A stretch of 5,404 nucleotides of DNA from Patescibacteria group bacterium (GTDB lineage Bacteria > Patescibacteriota > UBA1384 > XYA2-FULL-43-10 > 1-14-0-10-43-13). The DNA lies in the NCBI GenBank assembly GCA_022705465.1, contig JAKJEK010000068.1, forward strand, positions 1 to 5,404. The letters are read 5' to 3'. The notes under the pieces are model-generated. The model saw only the letters and a program-made list of their open reading frames with translations. It did not search any database and was not told the origin of the DNA. The translations under genes were made by a program, and so were the position numbers. Of this stretch, positions 1 through 5,404 are shown piece by piece (position 1 is the first letter of the stretch; the number at the start of each line of letters is the position of its first letter).

Positions 1-2
1 TT

Positions 3-224
3 GTTGTTGGCGGCATCAATGTGGCGTCAGCGATACTGGTTGCGAAGAGGTGGCGTTATGCAATGGAGTCGGCCATGGTGGCTGGTTTTGGCATGCAAAT
101 CTGGATTTACACTGAGATTTACATCGTTCTCCATTCAACCTGGCTGCAAACACTCTATTTTACTACCGGCACTCTTATTTTAATTCTGGCCTTCATGCTT
201 TACGCCAGAACCAAAGAATCATAG
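3..224 (+). CDS. C-terminal part of a multi-pass membrane protein (5' partial)
   Basis: The frame is open from the left edge and ends at TAG 222-224, giving 73 residues. The first residues (VVGGINVASAILVA) read as the end of a hydrophobic helix. They are followed by a short basic loop (KRWR), a second hydrophobic stretch at about residues 22-42 with an embedded Glu (IYTEIYIV), and a third at about 47-67 (TLYFTTGTLILILAFMLY). The tail is short and charged (ARTKES), as expected for a cytoplasmic end. A GTG at 21 could serve as a start, but it would fall inside the first hydrophobic segment and has no good ribosome site, so I treat the gene as cut by the window edge. The family is not recognised. 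The protein is probably a small integral inner-membrane protein of unknown role. It lies 70 bp before the next gene on the same strand, and no clear promoter is visible between them, so co-transcription is possible. Confidence 0.6.
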   Translation, partial: VVGGINVASAILVAKRWRYAMESAMVAGFGMQIWIYTEIYIVLHSTWLQTLYFTTGTLILILAFMLYARTKES

Positions 225-294
225 TTGAGGTGGCTTATTGATCGTTACATTTATCAAGTAATGAAAGTCGCCAATATAAACGGAGGGTAGTAAG

Positions 295-1950
295 ATGGGT
301 ATTTCTGAAGGGGAAGACAAGTTGGTTGATAAACGAAAAGCGCCATGGCGCTGGCTAATTATTAGCTTTATCGGCATTGTTATTTGTCTGGGAATTGGTT
401 TTAGCATTTGGCGCTATGTGCTAGGCCATAATGGACGATTTGTAACCAAAACCACCCCAATGAGTGTTGGGGCTGAGATTGAAAGCAAAGGGGTCTCAAG
501 AATTATTTCTAATGATGGCGGCGAACTCACCGTAAAGGACAATGAAACTACCATCGTTGCCAGCTTTCCAGCCAAATCATTCATTGGCAATGAGTCGGTT
601 AGCATGCGTAAAATCAATTCAATCGAAGGCCTACCCGAGAGCATGGAGTTTGTGGCTGGAACGGAGCTGACCCCTGATGGCATATCGCTCACCGGCATAG
701 CTGAGGTCAAGATTGTCTTGCCCGAGGGTACAGACACCAGCAGGTTGGTCGGTTTTGCCTTTGACGGAAAGGGAAGCAACTTTCATTTCACTCCAGGAAG
801 AATTAATGGTACTACGGTAATTCTGCCAATAAGCTCATTTAGCAGCCATGGCATTATTAATTTAGCTGATCCAGATAATTACCCTCCAGAGCCTTCAGCG
901 ATTGAGCAACAGGCCTTACAAGATTTAGCATTAGGCCGATCAAATACAGCTAACCAGCAGTTTTGGGGGCACGAAATTAACGAAGAAGCGCAAAGGCAGA
1001 CAGCCATTGATATCTTCAAGGATTGGTACTATCAAGATGTACGCTGGAAACTAATCGCCGCCACCAAGGATGAGGCCAAGGTAGAGGATGGAATCGGCGC
1101 TTTCATTCGCTGGTTAAAATGGGCTCAGTGGTATGGCTTTGCTGATGAGTTGAATAAGGAAGTCGAGACTGGCTACAATTATTCTGCTACTGCGGTACGG
1201 AACGCGGCTGATGCCTCAAGCAAAAAATGTATGGATGCAAAAGACGCCCTGCAAACCGGCCGGATGATCACCTTGGCCGCTTATGCCGACCTTCTCCCGA
1301 TCGACGGCCGGCAGGGGCTGAATTCAAACACGATCAAAGAGAAGGCCAATAAGTGTGCTCAGTTTGAGCTTCGGATCTCATCCACTATTGATTCCCGGTG
1401 CGGAAGTTGTGACAGTTCAGATATCGGCGTATATTCTGGCACAGTCCAGCTGACTACGGAGGATAATTTTGCTATCTCTGGAGAGGGTATTGTCAATATC
1501 GATTCTTATCGTGAGATGGTTGGCACACCGCAAGAGCATGGTTGCACCTATAACCGACCACTTCTTTTATTTCCGGTTAAGGTGCCAACCATCCAGGTTA
1601 AGACAACCGGCAATACACCCAGTGTTTCACTATTATTATCAATCGTAGACCCTGGCGATTATGAAGCTGACTGCTCATTTTGGGTCGTCGAAGAGACCAC
1701 TATGACTGTAACCGGCAGTGTGATTGGTGCCACCTGGCACTATGACTTTGGTGCTCTGCATGAGGACGAAATCGTCGAGAGAACCGAAACAACCGACACT
1801 TTCTATTTACCTGACTGGGAGATCATCAACAAAGATGGCGTGTTTGCCCGCAAGGTATATGACCGAAGCAAAACCAGTGGGTACGCCGGTTTTACCGGGA
1901 CCGATAAAGAACATACCATATTTGAGCTCGTTCACACCCCCCAAAGATAA
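295..1950 (+). CDS. Membrane-anchored protein with ZU5-like beta-sandwich and Cys-containing C-terminal region
   Basis: This 551-residue protein starts at ATG 295, with GGAGGG at 282-287 seven bases upstream. Residues 1-18 are charged and probably cytoplasmic, and 19-43 form one transmembrane helix (ending in GFSIWRYVL), so the remainder is likely outside the membrane. There is no lipobox. Residues about 65-190 resemble a ZU5-like beta-sandwich: a GGELTV strand, a FPAKSF turn (the 'iPagal' position in that fold), then ELTPDGI and VKIVLPEG, matching the usual 'l.PdG..f..pv.v.lP' pattern. Residues about 195-355 are predominantly helical and rich in Trp and Tyr (WLKWAQWYGF at 273-282). Residues about 356-551 look beta-rich, with Cys at 369, 372 (CGSC), 417 and 460. 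Cys312 and Cys354 lie in the helical part. The cysteines could form disulfides in an exported protein. The domain assignment is by pattern only and the function is unknown; a surface or adhesion-type role is inference. The gene ends at the bidirectional hairpin. Confidence 0.85.
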   Translation: MGISEGEDKLVDKRKAPWRWLIISFIGIVICLGIGFSIWRYVLGHNGRFVTKTTPMSVGAEIESKGVSRIISNDGGELTVKDNETTIVASFPAKSFIGNESVSMRKINSIEGLPESMEFVAGTELTPDGISLTGIAEVKIVLPEGTDTSRLVGFAFDGKGSNFHFTPGRINGTTVILPISSFSSHGIINLADPDNYPPEPSAIEQQALQDLALGRSNTANQQFWGHEINEEAQRQTAIDIFKDWYYQDVRWKLIAATKDEAKVEDGIGAFIRWLKWAQWYGFADELNKEVETGYNYSATAVRNAADASSKKCMDAKDALQTGRMITLAAYADLLPIDGRQGLNSNTIKEKANKCAQFELRISSTIDSRCGSCDSSDIGVYSGTVQLTTEDNFAISGEGIVNIDSYREMVGTPQEHGCTYNRPLLLFPVKVPTIQVKTTGNTPSVSLLLSIVDPGDYEADCSFWVVEETTMTVTGSVIGATWHYDFGALHEDEIVERTETTDTFYLPDWEIINKDGVFARKVYDRSKTSGYAGFTGTDKEHTIFELVHTPQR

Positions 1951-1957
1951 CAAATCT

Positions 1958-1994
1958 AAACTAAAAAATCGCTTTTTGAGCGATTTTTTAGTTT
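1958..1994. terminator. Bidirectional intrinsic terminator between convergent genes
   Basis: Positions 1958-1973 and 1979-1994 are perfect inverted complements (16 bp) around a five-base loop TTTTG. The inner part of the stem is ATCGCT/AGCGAT. The A6 run on the left arm (1963-1968) and the T6 run on the right arm (1984-1989) put a U-rich stretch in the 3' half of the hairpin on either strand. It sits 7 bp after the stop of the plus-strand gene and 13 bp beyond the stop of the minus-strand gene, exactly where a shared terminator is expected. A plain T-tail outside the stem is missing, since the U-run is part of the stem. Confidence 0.88.
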
Positions 1995-2007
1995 GGGAAA
2001 ACAAATC

Positions 2008-2655
2008 CTATTCAGTCGTATATCCCTCATTTTCATCAATGATTGACTGCATCTCGTCCACTGATTTCTGAGCTTCCTCCATTGCTTTGTCGTAATCTTG
2101 TTCACCGGTTGAGGTAGAGATATTGGCTTCACTCTTATCCATTACCGAGACAGTAGTACCGCTAATCTCGGTGCTACTGCTAACTGTCAGTCCGTACTTT
2201 GTCTCAACATCAATCTTCCAACCCTTCTTTAAGTATTCTGACTTAAACCAGGCATTGATATCTTCTAGTGTGCCCCTAACGGTCGCAGTATAACCAGCTT
2301 TGATGTCAGAAGTATCGTCACCAGGAACGCTATTTTTATTACTACTCCAAGCAGAGGTAAACTTGGCATTCGGGTATATCGGCACATTACCTGGAAAATC
2401 GCTCGGCAGTTTGACCTCCTCTCCCACTGAAAGAGTACCCTCCTCATCACTGAGAGTGGTTGTTTTATTGTCAGTAGTGTACTTTATCCGGCTTCCATCC
2501 TCGGTTACAATAGTACCGCTCTTTTTACCAAAAGCAAAATAACCTCCAGTGCCAACGCCAAGCACTACTAGTGCACCGACCGTAATAAGTAGAACTTTTT
2601 TCTTAGTACCGTCTGCACTGTTATTACTAACAGATACTTGTTTTTCCTCCTCCAT
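2008..2655 (-). CDS. Single-pass membrane protein with extracytoplasmic 'PIYPNA...GW' domain
   Basis: This 215-residue protein starts at the ATG complementary to 2653-2655. Its organisation is a polar cytoplasmic N-terminus (1-17), a KKK stop and a transmembrane helix (about 20-42, Gly/Val rich, ending YFAFGKK), then an extracytoplasmic part. Residues about 82-175 hold a recognisable pattern: LPSDFPGNVPIYPNAK, later a strand ending YTATVRGT, then a helix DINAWFKSEYLKKGWKI, followed by strands. This 'fP.dvPiyP.a...t......v..fyk..L...GW' layout recurs in many bacterial hypothetical lipoproteins and membrane proteins; I know no assigned function for it. Residues about 185-209 form an acidic helix (KAMEEAQKSVDEMQSIIDENE), possibly a coiled coil. 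The ribosome site AGGAGG (complement of 2659-2664) is only 3 bases from the ATG, which is short, but no better start exists before the membrane helix. A consensus promoter precedes it. It is convergent with the 295-1950 gene. Confidence 0.85.
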   Translation of the reverse strand: MEEEKQVSVSNNSADGTKKKVLLITVGALVVLGVGTGGYFAFGKKSGTIVTEDGSRIKYTTDNKTTTLSDEEGTLSVGEEVKLPSDFPGNVPIYPNAKFTSAWSSNKNSVPGDDTSDIKAGYTATVRGTLEDINAWFKSEYLKKGWKIDVETKYGLTVSSSTEISGTTVSVMDKSEANISTSTGEQDYDKAMEEAQKSVDEMQSIIDENEGYTTE

Positions 2656-2681
2656 CCGCCTCCTTTTTGAATAACATAATT

Positions 2682-2710
2682 ATTATAAATACATATGCAT
2701 AGCTTAGCAA
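2682..2710 (-). promoter_or_regulatory. Sigma-70-type promoter for the 2008-2655 gene
   Basis: On the minus strand, TTGCTA (complement of 2705-2710; 4 of 6 matches to TTGACA) is followed by a 17-bp spacer and a perfect TATAAT (complement of 2682-2687). Transcription would start about 7 bp further on, near 2675, leaving a leader of about 20 bases that contains the ribosome site. The surrounding DNA is AT-rich. Confidence 0.75.
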
Positions 2711-2738
2711 TAAATGCAGCCAAATATTTTACGTATAA

Positions 2739-2784
2739 TTAATTGCTGGTTAATTGGTCTGGTAAATGTAACCATGATAATGGT
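2739..2784. promoter_or_regulatory. Possible operator elements in the divergent control region
   Basis: TTAATTG occurs twice, at 2739-2745 and 2750-2756, spaced 11 bp apart (one helical turn). Just downstream is a small inverted repeat ACCAT-GATA-ATGGT at 2771-2784. All of these lie between the two divergent promoters. The arrangement could bind a regulator acting on both genes, but short AT-rich repeats arise readily by chance and no known operator is recognised. Confidence 0.25.
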
Positions 2785-2845
2785 CAGCTATCGGGTTGCT
2801 AGACAAAGCGATTGCGGTTAGCTGTGGCACTGCATGCGTTGGATA

Positions 2846-2874
2846 TAGACAATATCGTACAAAACTGCTATAGT
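2846..2874 (+). promoter_or_regulatory. Extended -10 promoter for the transglutaminase-like operon
   Basis: TAGACA at 2846-2851 (5 of 6 matches to TTGACA), a 17-bp spacer, and TATAGT at 2869-2874 (5 of 6 matches to TATAAT). TG at 2866-2867 supplies the extended -10 element one base before the hexamer. Transcription would start near 2881, about 30 bases before the ATG at 2911, leaving room only for the ribosome site. Three agreeing elements make this a good call. Confidence 0.75.
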
Positions 2875-2910
2875 AACGTACCGATGGGGTAATCGAGAGG
2901 GGGGACAGGC

Positions 2911-4425
2911 ATGGGTTTAGCTAGGCTGCTCAAAATAGCCTTCGAGGAAGGCTGCGGTTTGCCTATGCGCGATGTTGCCAAATCTGCTCAACTTCGCGAA
3001 CTAGTCAAATTGGAGCGCAGCATCTATGATCGGTATCCTGAAGATGCAAGAGACAGTCATCTGCTGAGAATCGGCCATTTCTCATTGGCTCGGTTGGCTC
3101 AGGAGATATTCGACGGCGTTAAGCAAGAAGAGCAAATGCGTCCCACGGATGCCGTCATTTACAGTCCCGGTGTTCTGATTGAGCGAGCCTGGATTCGCTA
3201 TCTCGGACACCACCTGGTCAAGTCATCCGAGGCTTGCTTGCCGGACAAAGCTATCGAGCTGGCCCAAGCTTGGCAAGGCGCTAGCCTGTACCAGCGTGAT
3301 GACTTGCTGCACCAGCTCTACTCGTTGATTCGAGAACTTCATCATTCGCGCTGGAGCAGTGATGAGTCTGCGGATGAGGGCCCGTACGATTGGATCAGGT
3401 ACATCACCGAGTCGTATGACTACCGGGATGTCTTACCGTTCCAATACGGCAAATTCGGATCGAGCGAACGTTATCCGCTCTGCCTGGGGTTGGCAACGAT
3501 CATGGTTGCCTGGGCGCGTCTGGCTGGCGCAAAAGTGATGCTGGTAAACTCACTTCTTGACCCATATGACCTCATGTGGCAATCTGAAGGAGAAGTATCG
3601 CGGTTGCTGCTTGATGATATCGAAGAACGTGGCCTTAGGGTTTCGCCTAGGGCTGTTGCGGGCTTCCGTCACAATATCGATTGGGCGCGTGCTCGCGAAC
3701 ATCACGCAATCGACTTTCATCATGCAGTCGTTATCCAGATCGAAGGAGGTGCTTGGCAGTTACTGGATCCATATCTCGGTTGCTATGGCCTTCTTAGCCC
3801 TGACAGCTGGGATGCCTTCTCAGTCAACCACTTTCTCTCCGAATTCTCCGATATCGCACCAGGACTCACTGTTGTCAGACATGATGGCGGGTATCTGGAG
3901 GGCTGGTATCGGGAAAGGGAGACGGAAGTCGGAGAGGCTATCGCCGCATCAAGAAGGCTGGATGAACAGCTGAGAAGTATTCCGGTTGACCGCAGCGAGA
4001 TCGAAGCCTGCCTGAATCAAAGCCAGGAGGCACGCCTCTTGGTCGATCTTGCCAGGTTTCCGAATCGCCTAAAGAAGATCAAGCAGCCCTCGGAGATAGC
4101 TGGCGCCATCATGTTTCAGCTTGGCCCCAGATCACTTTCAAAGGCCAGATTGGATCGTGGCTGGGAACACTTTCTCGGAAGCGAGAGGTATCGCCGCAAC
4201 AGTCTTAACCGGCTGTCGGGCGCCTTTCATACCGGAGTCAAAAAGCAGTACTACCGGCTGCATAGCGAGATGCGCAGCACCGGAATGGTGCCGGCTGCCC
4301 TGGAATTCGGCAACCCGGAGTTTCAGGTCGCGCTACTGGTACTCAATCATCTGCGCTGTTGGGGTCCGGAGTCCGGAATGCCAGGCGAGCTTCTGATGAA
4401 ACACTCCTCGTCTCAGGTATTCTGA
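2911..4425 (+). CDS. Transglutaminase-like (papain-fold) protein of unknown function
   Basis: This 504-residue protein starts at ATG 2911 with a purine-rich site AGAGGGGGG (2896-2904) six bases upstream. There is no signal peptide or convincing membrane helix, so it is probably cytoplasmic. The core at about residues 160-290 has the order expected of the transglutaminase-like fold. Cys191 sits at the start of a helix after a Tyr-Pro-Leu turn (PLCLGLATIMVAWARLAGAK), His271 in FHHAVV begins a strand, and Asp286 in WQLLDPYLG follows the next strand. This Cys-His-Asp order and spacing match transglutaminase-like cysteine enzymes, which act as proteases, cross-linkers, deamidases or peptide-maturation enzymes. 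Which chemistry applies here cannot be read from sequence. The N-terminal 150 residues are mostly helical, and 340-504 form a helical, Arg-rich extension unlike typical family members. Codons are more GC-rich than in the neighbouring genes. The C-terminus may be altered by a frameshift near 4395 (see the next feature). It is first in an operon with the 4567-4755 gene. Confidence 0.82.
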   Translation: MGLARLLKIAFEEGCGLPMRDVAKSAQLRELVKLERSIYDRYPEDARDSHLLRIGHFSLARLAQEIFDGVKQEEQMRPTDAVIYSPGVLIERAWIRYLGHHLVKSSEACLPDKAIELAQAWQGASLYQRDDLLHQLYSLIRELHHSRWSSDESADEGPYDWIRYITESYDYRDVLPFQYGKFGSSERYPLCLGLATIMVAWARLAGAKVMLVNSLLDPYDLMWQSEGEVSRLLLDDIEERGLRVSPRAVAGFRHNIDWARAREHHAIDFHHAVVIQIEGGAWQLLDPYLGCYGLLSPDSWDAFSVNHFLSEFSDIAPGLTVVRHDGGYLEGWYRERETEVGEAIAASRRLDEQLRSIPVDRSEIEACLNQSQEARLLVDLARFPNRLKKIKQPSEIAGAIMFQLGPRSLSKARLDRGWEHFLGSERYRRNSLNRLSGAFHTGVKKQYYRLHSEMRSTGMVPAALEFGNPEFQVALLVLNHLRCWGPESGMPGELLMKHSSSQVF

Positions 4426-4448
4426 GTGCGGCTGACCTGACTGTAGGT

Positions 4449-4577
4449 ATGAGAAGGTTGGCCGAGCAAGCCGAGGATTTGATGCGGTATCTGCAGCCGC
4501 ATCTTCATCCATACGTTTCCTGGAAACTCCAGGAGATAAACCGGAAACGGGGGGGAGGTGAGAAGCATGTCGAATAG
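4449..4577 (+). CDS. Short helical frame: separate small gene or frameshifted C-terminus of the preceding protein
   Basis: From ATG 4449 this frame gives 42 residues (MRRLAEQAEDLMRYLQPHLH followed by a Trp/Lys/Arg-rich end), amphipathic and helical. It stops at TAG 4575-4577, overlapping the next gene's start by 11 bases. No good ribosome site precedes 4449. The same frame is open upstream to at least 4359, and from about 4396 it reads protein-like (DETLLVSGILSAADLTVG), joining smoothly to the helix. This suggests that it may be the true C-terminal end of the transglutaminase-like protein, reached through a -1 shift or a missing base near 4390-4402. The joined protein would be about 554 residues. 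I cannot tell a sequencing error from a mutation or programmed shift; no classical slippery heptamer is visible. Confidence 0.4.
   Translation: MRRLAEQAEDLMRYLQPHLHPYVSWKLQEINRKRGGGEKHVE
4554..4561 (+). promoter_or_regulatory. Strong ribosome binding site that fixes the start of the 62-residue gene
   Basis: GGAGGTGA matches the 16S anti-Shine-Dalgarno over eight bases and lies five bases before ATG 4567. This makes ATG 4567 the start, and not the in-frame GTG at 4558, which falls inside the site. It also lies within the end of the preceding frame (to 4577), so the two reading frames are probably translationally coupled. Confidence 0.8.
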
Positions 4578-4755
4578 CCCTGATCCGGATATGGCCAAGG
4601 TCGAGCAGTTGGTGCGCGAAGGCAACTCACTGGAGCAGATTGCTAAGGCGCATCCTGATCTGGCTGAGGCGGTGGCGAAAAAGATCGCCGCCGGCAAACC
4701 CCGTGGCAGTGGTGCGCGGGTTCGTCTGGATATGCCGAACCAATCTGGACTCTGA
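4567..4755 (+). CDS. Small basic-tailed protein with HTH-like helical core
   Basis: This 62-residue protein starts at ATG 4567 and stops at TGA 4753-4755. Residues 1-8 are acidic and polar (MSNSPDPD). Residues 9-41 form two or three helices (VEQLVREGNSLEQIAKAHP, then DLAEAVAKKIAA). The 'L..EG.SL.qIA...p.l...V...I' pattern resembles short helix-turn-helix segments of DNA-binding proteins. Residues 42-62 are Gly/Arg/Lys rich and probably disordered (GKPRGSGARVR, then LDMPNQSGL). It is the last gene of the operon that begins at 2911 and is followed nine bases later by a strong terminator. It might be a regulator or partner of the transglutaminase-like protein. A role as a peptide substrate of that enzyme is possible but unsupported by a leader-core layout that I recognise. 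Family unknown; the HTH call is tentative. Confidence 0.7.
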   Translation: MSNSPDPDMAKVEQLVREGNSLEQIAKAHPDLAEAVAKKIAAGKPRGSGARVRLDMPNQSGL

Positions 4756-4763
4756 TGTTCAAC

Positions 4764-4794
4764 AACGGGTGGCCCGAAAGCCACCCGTTTTTTT
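4764..4794 (+). terminator. Intrinsic terminator of the 2911-4755 operon
   Basis: AACGGGTGGC (4764-4773) pairs perfectly with GCCACCCGTT (4780-4789) around a six-base loop CCGAAA. Seven Ts (4788-4794) start at the base of the stem. The GC-rich stem and T-tail are textbook. On the minus strand the exit side reads GTTGTTG, with no good T-run, so it is only a weak terminator for the gene that stops at 4833. Confidence 0.93.
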
Positions 4795-4832
4795 AATCTA
4801 TTTTGTCTCGTCTCCTGATCCAGAATGAAATC

Positions 4833-5404
4833 TTACTCTGGTGTGCTAGCTGAATATATTCCCCTCTCATGCAATCCGTAATACATGTGCCAGGTACCAT
4901 CAATATTTATTACGGTTGGGTCACTGGGTGGGTTTGGGGAGTACATTCGGCTTGTATCAACATCTGTTCCTTGATATGCAATCCGGGGCTCGTTAAACGC
5001 ACCGTCCTTATAGATACTGTAGTAGATGCCTCTGTATGACCAGAAATATAGCCGCAGCGATCCGTCGCCCAGATTATCCCACCTTATCAGATCCGGTCCG
5101 TCAGCAAACCCCTCCAGGGTTGAGTTTCGGCTATCGATCGCGATACCCTTTTTCTCCCAACTAAGGCCATCTGTTGAGGTTGCGTAGAAGAAGACGGCAA
5201 TCTTATTGTTGGGTACATACTGGCTATACTTCTCATTCTCAATCGTGCCACTGTAGATCATAAGATACGACCCGTCATCTAAACGCGTGGTAGTTGGAGC
5301 ACCAACACCATCAATCCTGGAGAACCCTTCTTCTGATTTATCGATTCTAACCCCTGGCTCCTCGCTCCACGCCAGACCATCCGTTGATGTAGCGCTTTTA
5401 ATTA
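4833..5404 (-). CDS. C-terminal part of a beta-propeller protein, GH43/GH32- or sialidase-like (5' partial)
   Basis: The frame is open from the right edge (codon 5400-5402) to the stop at 4833-4835, about 189 residues; the gene begins outside the window. The ATG at 5259-5261 is internal, because the upstream sequence continues the same repeats. Two copies of an ATSTDGLxW motif, 70 residues apart (SATSTDGLAW and YATSTDGLSW), mark successive blades. Each is followed by a next-blade start of the type 'P....DG..l.iYS': APTTTRLDDGSYLMIYSG, then GPDLIRW and LRLYFWS, then DPTVINIDGTWHMYYG. The short xSxDGxxW pattern is close to the Asp-box of sialidases and to the repeats of five-bladed glycoside hydrolase propellers. 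The catalytic acids cannot be assigned because the N-terminal blades are absent. It ends soon after the last blade (GIYSASTPE), with no visible anchor. Secretion or surface location is inferred from the fold and from the neighbours. Confidence 0.82.
   Translation of the reverse strand, partial: IKSATSTDGLAWSEEPGVRIDKSEEGFSRIDGVGAPTTTRLDDGSYLMIYSGTIENEKYSQYVPNNKIAVFFYATSTDGLSWEKKGIAIDSRNSTLEGFADGPDLIRWDNLGDGSLRLYFWSYRGIYYSIYKDGAFNEPRIAYQGTDVDTSRMYSPNPPSDPTVINIDGTWHMYYGLHERGIYSASTPE

Noticed and set aside
1..183. 60-residue frame on the plus strand from the left edge
   Set aside because: It overlaps the frame 3-224, which reads as membrane helices. This frame is Arg/Trp/Cys rich without a sensible pattern and has a TTG start at the very edge.
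225..294. Promoter between the first two genes
   Set aside because: TTGATC at 238-243 has no -10 at a suitable distance, and TATAAA at 275-280 has no -35; only the ribosome site GGAGGG is convincing.
414..779. 121-residue minus-strand frame opposite the ZU5-like gene
   Set aside because: Antisense shadow of a well-supported coding region; it has no ribosome site and no recognisable pattern.
1724..2071. 115-residue plus-strand frame across the terminator
   Set aside because: It overlaps the end of the 295-1950 gene, runs through the terminator hairpin and into the antisense of the next gene.
2734..2739. TATAAT on the plus strand as a further promoter
   Set aside because: There is no acceptable -35 element at 16-18 bp and no extended -10; the promoter at 2846-2874 is better placed and better matched.
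4558..4566. GTG 4558 as start of the small gene
   Set aside because: The GTG lies inside the Shine-Dalgarno sequence GGAGGTGA; ATG 4567 is at the right distance from it.
2911..4755. Lasso-peptide type cluster (transglutaminase-like peptidase plus precursor)
   Set aside because: There is no cyclase, recognition protein or transporter nearby, the enzyme is far larger than typical leader peptidases of such clusters, and the small protein shows no leader-core layout.
4413..4784. 123-residue minus-strand frame opposite the small genes
   Set aside because: It would start inside the terminator of the plus-strand operon and is antisense to a gene with a near-perfect ribosome site.

Overview
The window looks like a piece of bacterial chromosome with the standard genetic code: TGA is used as a stop at 4423-4425 and 4753-4755, and no long frame reads through it. 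Shine-Dalgarno sites are strong (GGAGG type) and two promoters are close to the sigma-70 consensus. Two genes encode single-pass membrane-anchored proteins of little-studied type, one encodes the end of an integral membrane protein, and one encodes part of a surface or secreted beta-propeller. This mix would fit a Patescibacteria/Saccharibacteria-like or other under-sampled lineage, but nothing here proves the taxonomy. Read by eye, the outer genes are roughly 45% GC, while the 2911-4755 block is richer in GC (one sampled line is about 60%).

Layout from left to right: (1) 3-224, plus strand, the C-terminal end of a multi-pass membrane protein whose start lies outside the window. (2) 295-1950, plus strand, a 551-residue protein with an N-terminal membrane anchor, a ZU5-like beta-sandwich, a helical middle and a cysteine-containing beta-rich end. 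(3) 1958-1994, a perfect 16-bp hairpin with A- and T-runs that can terminate transcription from both sides. (4) 2008-2655, minus strand, a 215-residue anchored protein with a compact extracytoplasmic domain, convergent with gene 2. (5) 2656-2910, an AT-rich divergent control region with one clear promoter on each strand. (6) 2911-4425, plus strand, a 504-residue protein with a plausible transglutaminase-like Cys-His-Asp triad, followed by a short frame (4449-4577) that may be its frameshifted C-terminus, then a 62-residue protein (4567-4755) and a strong terminator at 4764-4794. (7) 4833 to the right edge, minus strand, the C-terminal part of a beta-propeller protein related in pattern to GH43/GH32-type or sialidase-like propellers.

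The most distinctive unit is the block from 2846 to 4794. It has its own extended -10 promoter, a papain/transglutaminase-fold candidate, an overlapping small gene with a near-perfect ribosome site, and its own terminator. It is a self-contained transcription unit of unknown function placed between genes for exported proteins. No RNA gene, CRISPR array, insertion sequence or integrase was seen. The longest stretch without a gene is the 255-bp control region at 2656-2910.
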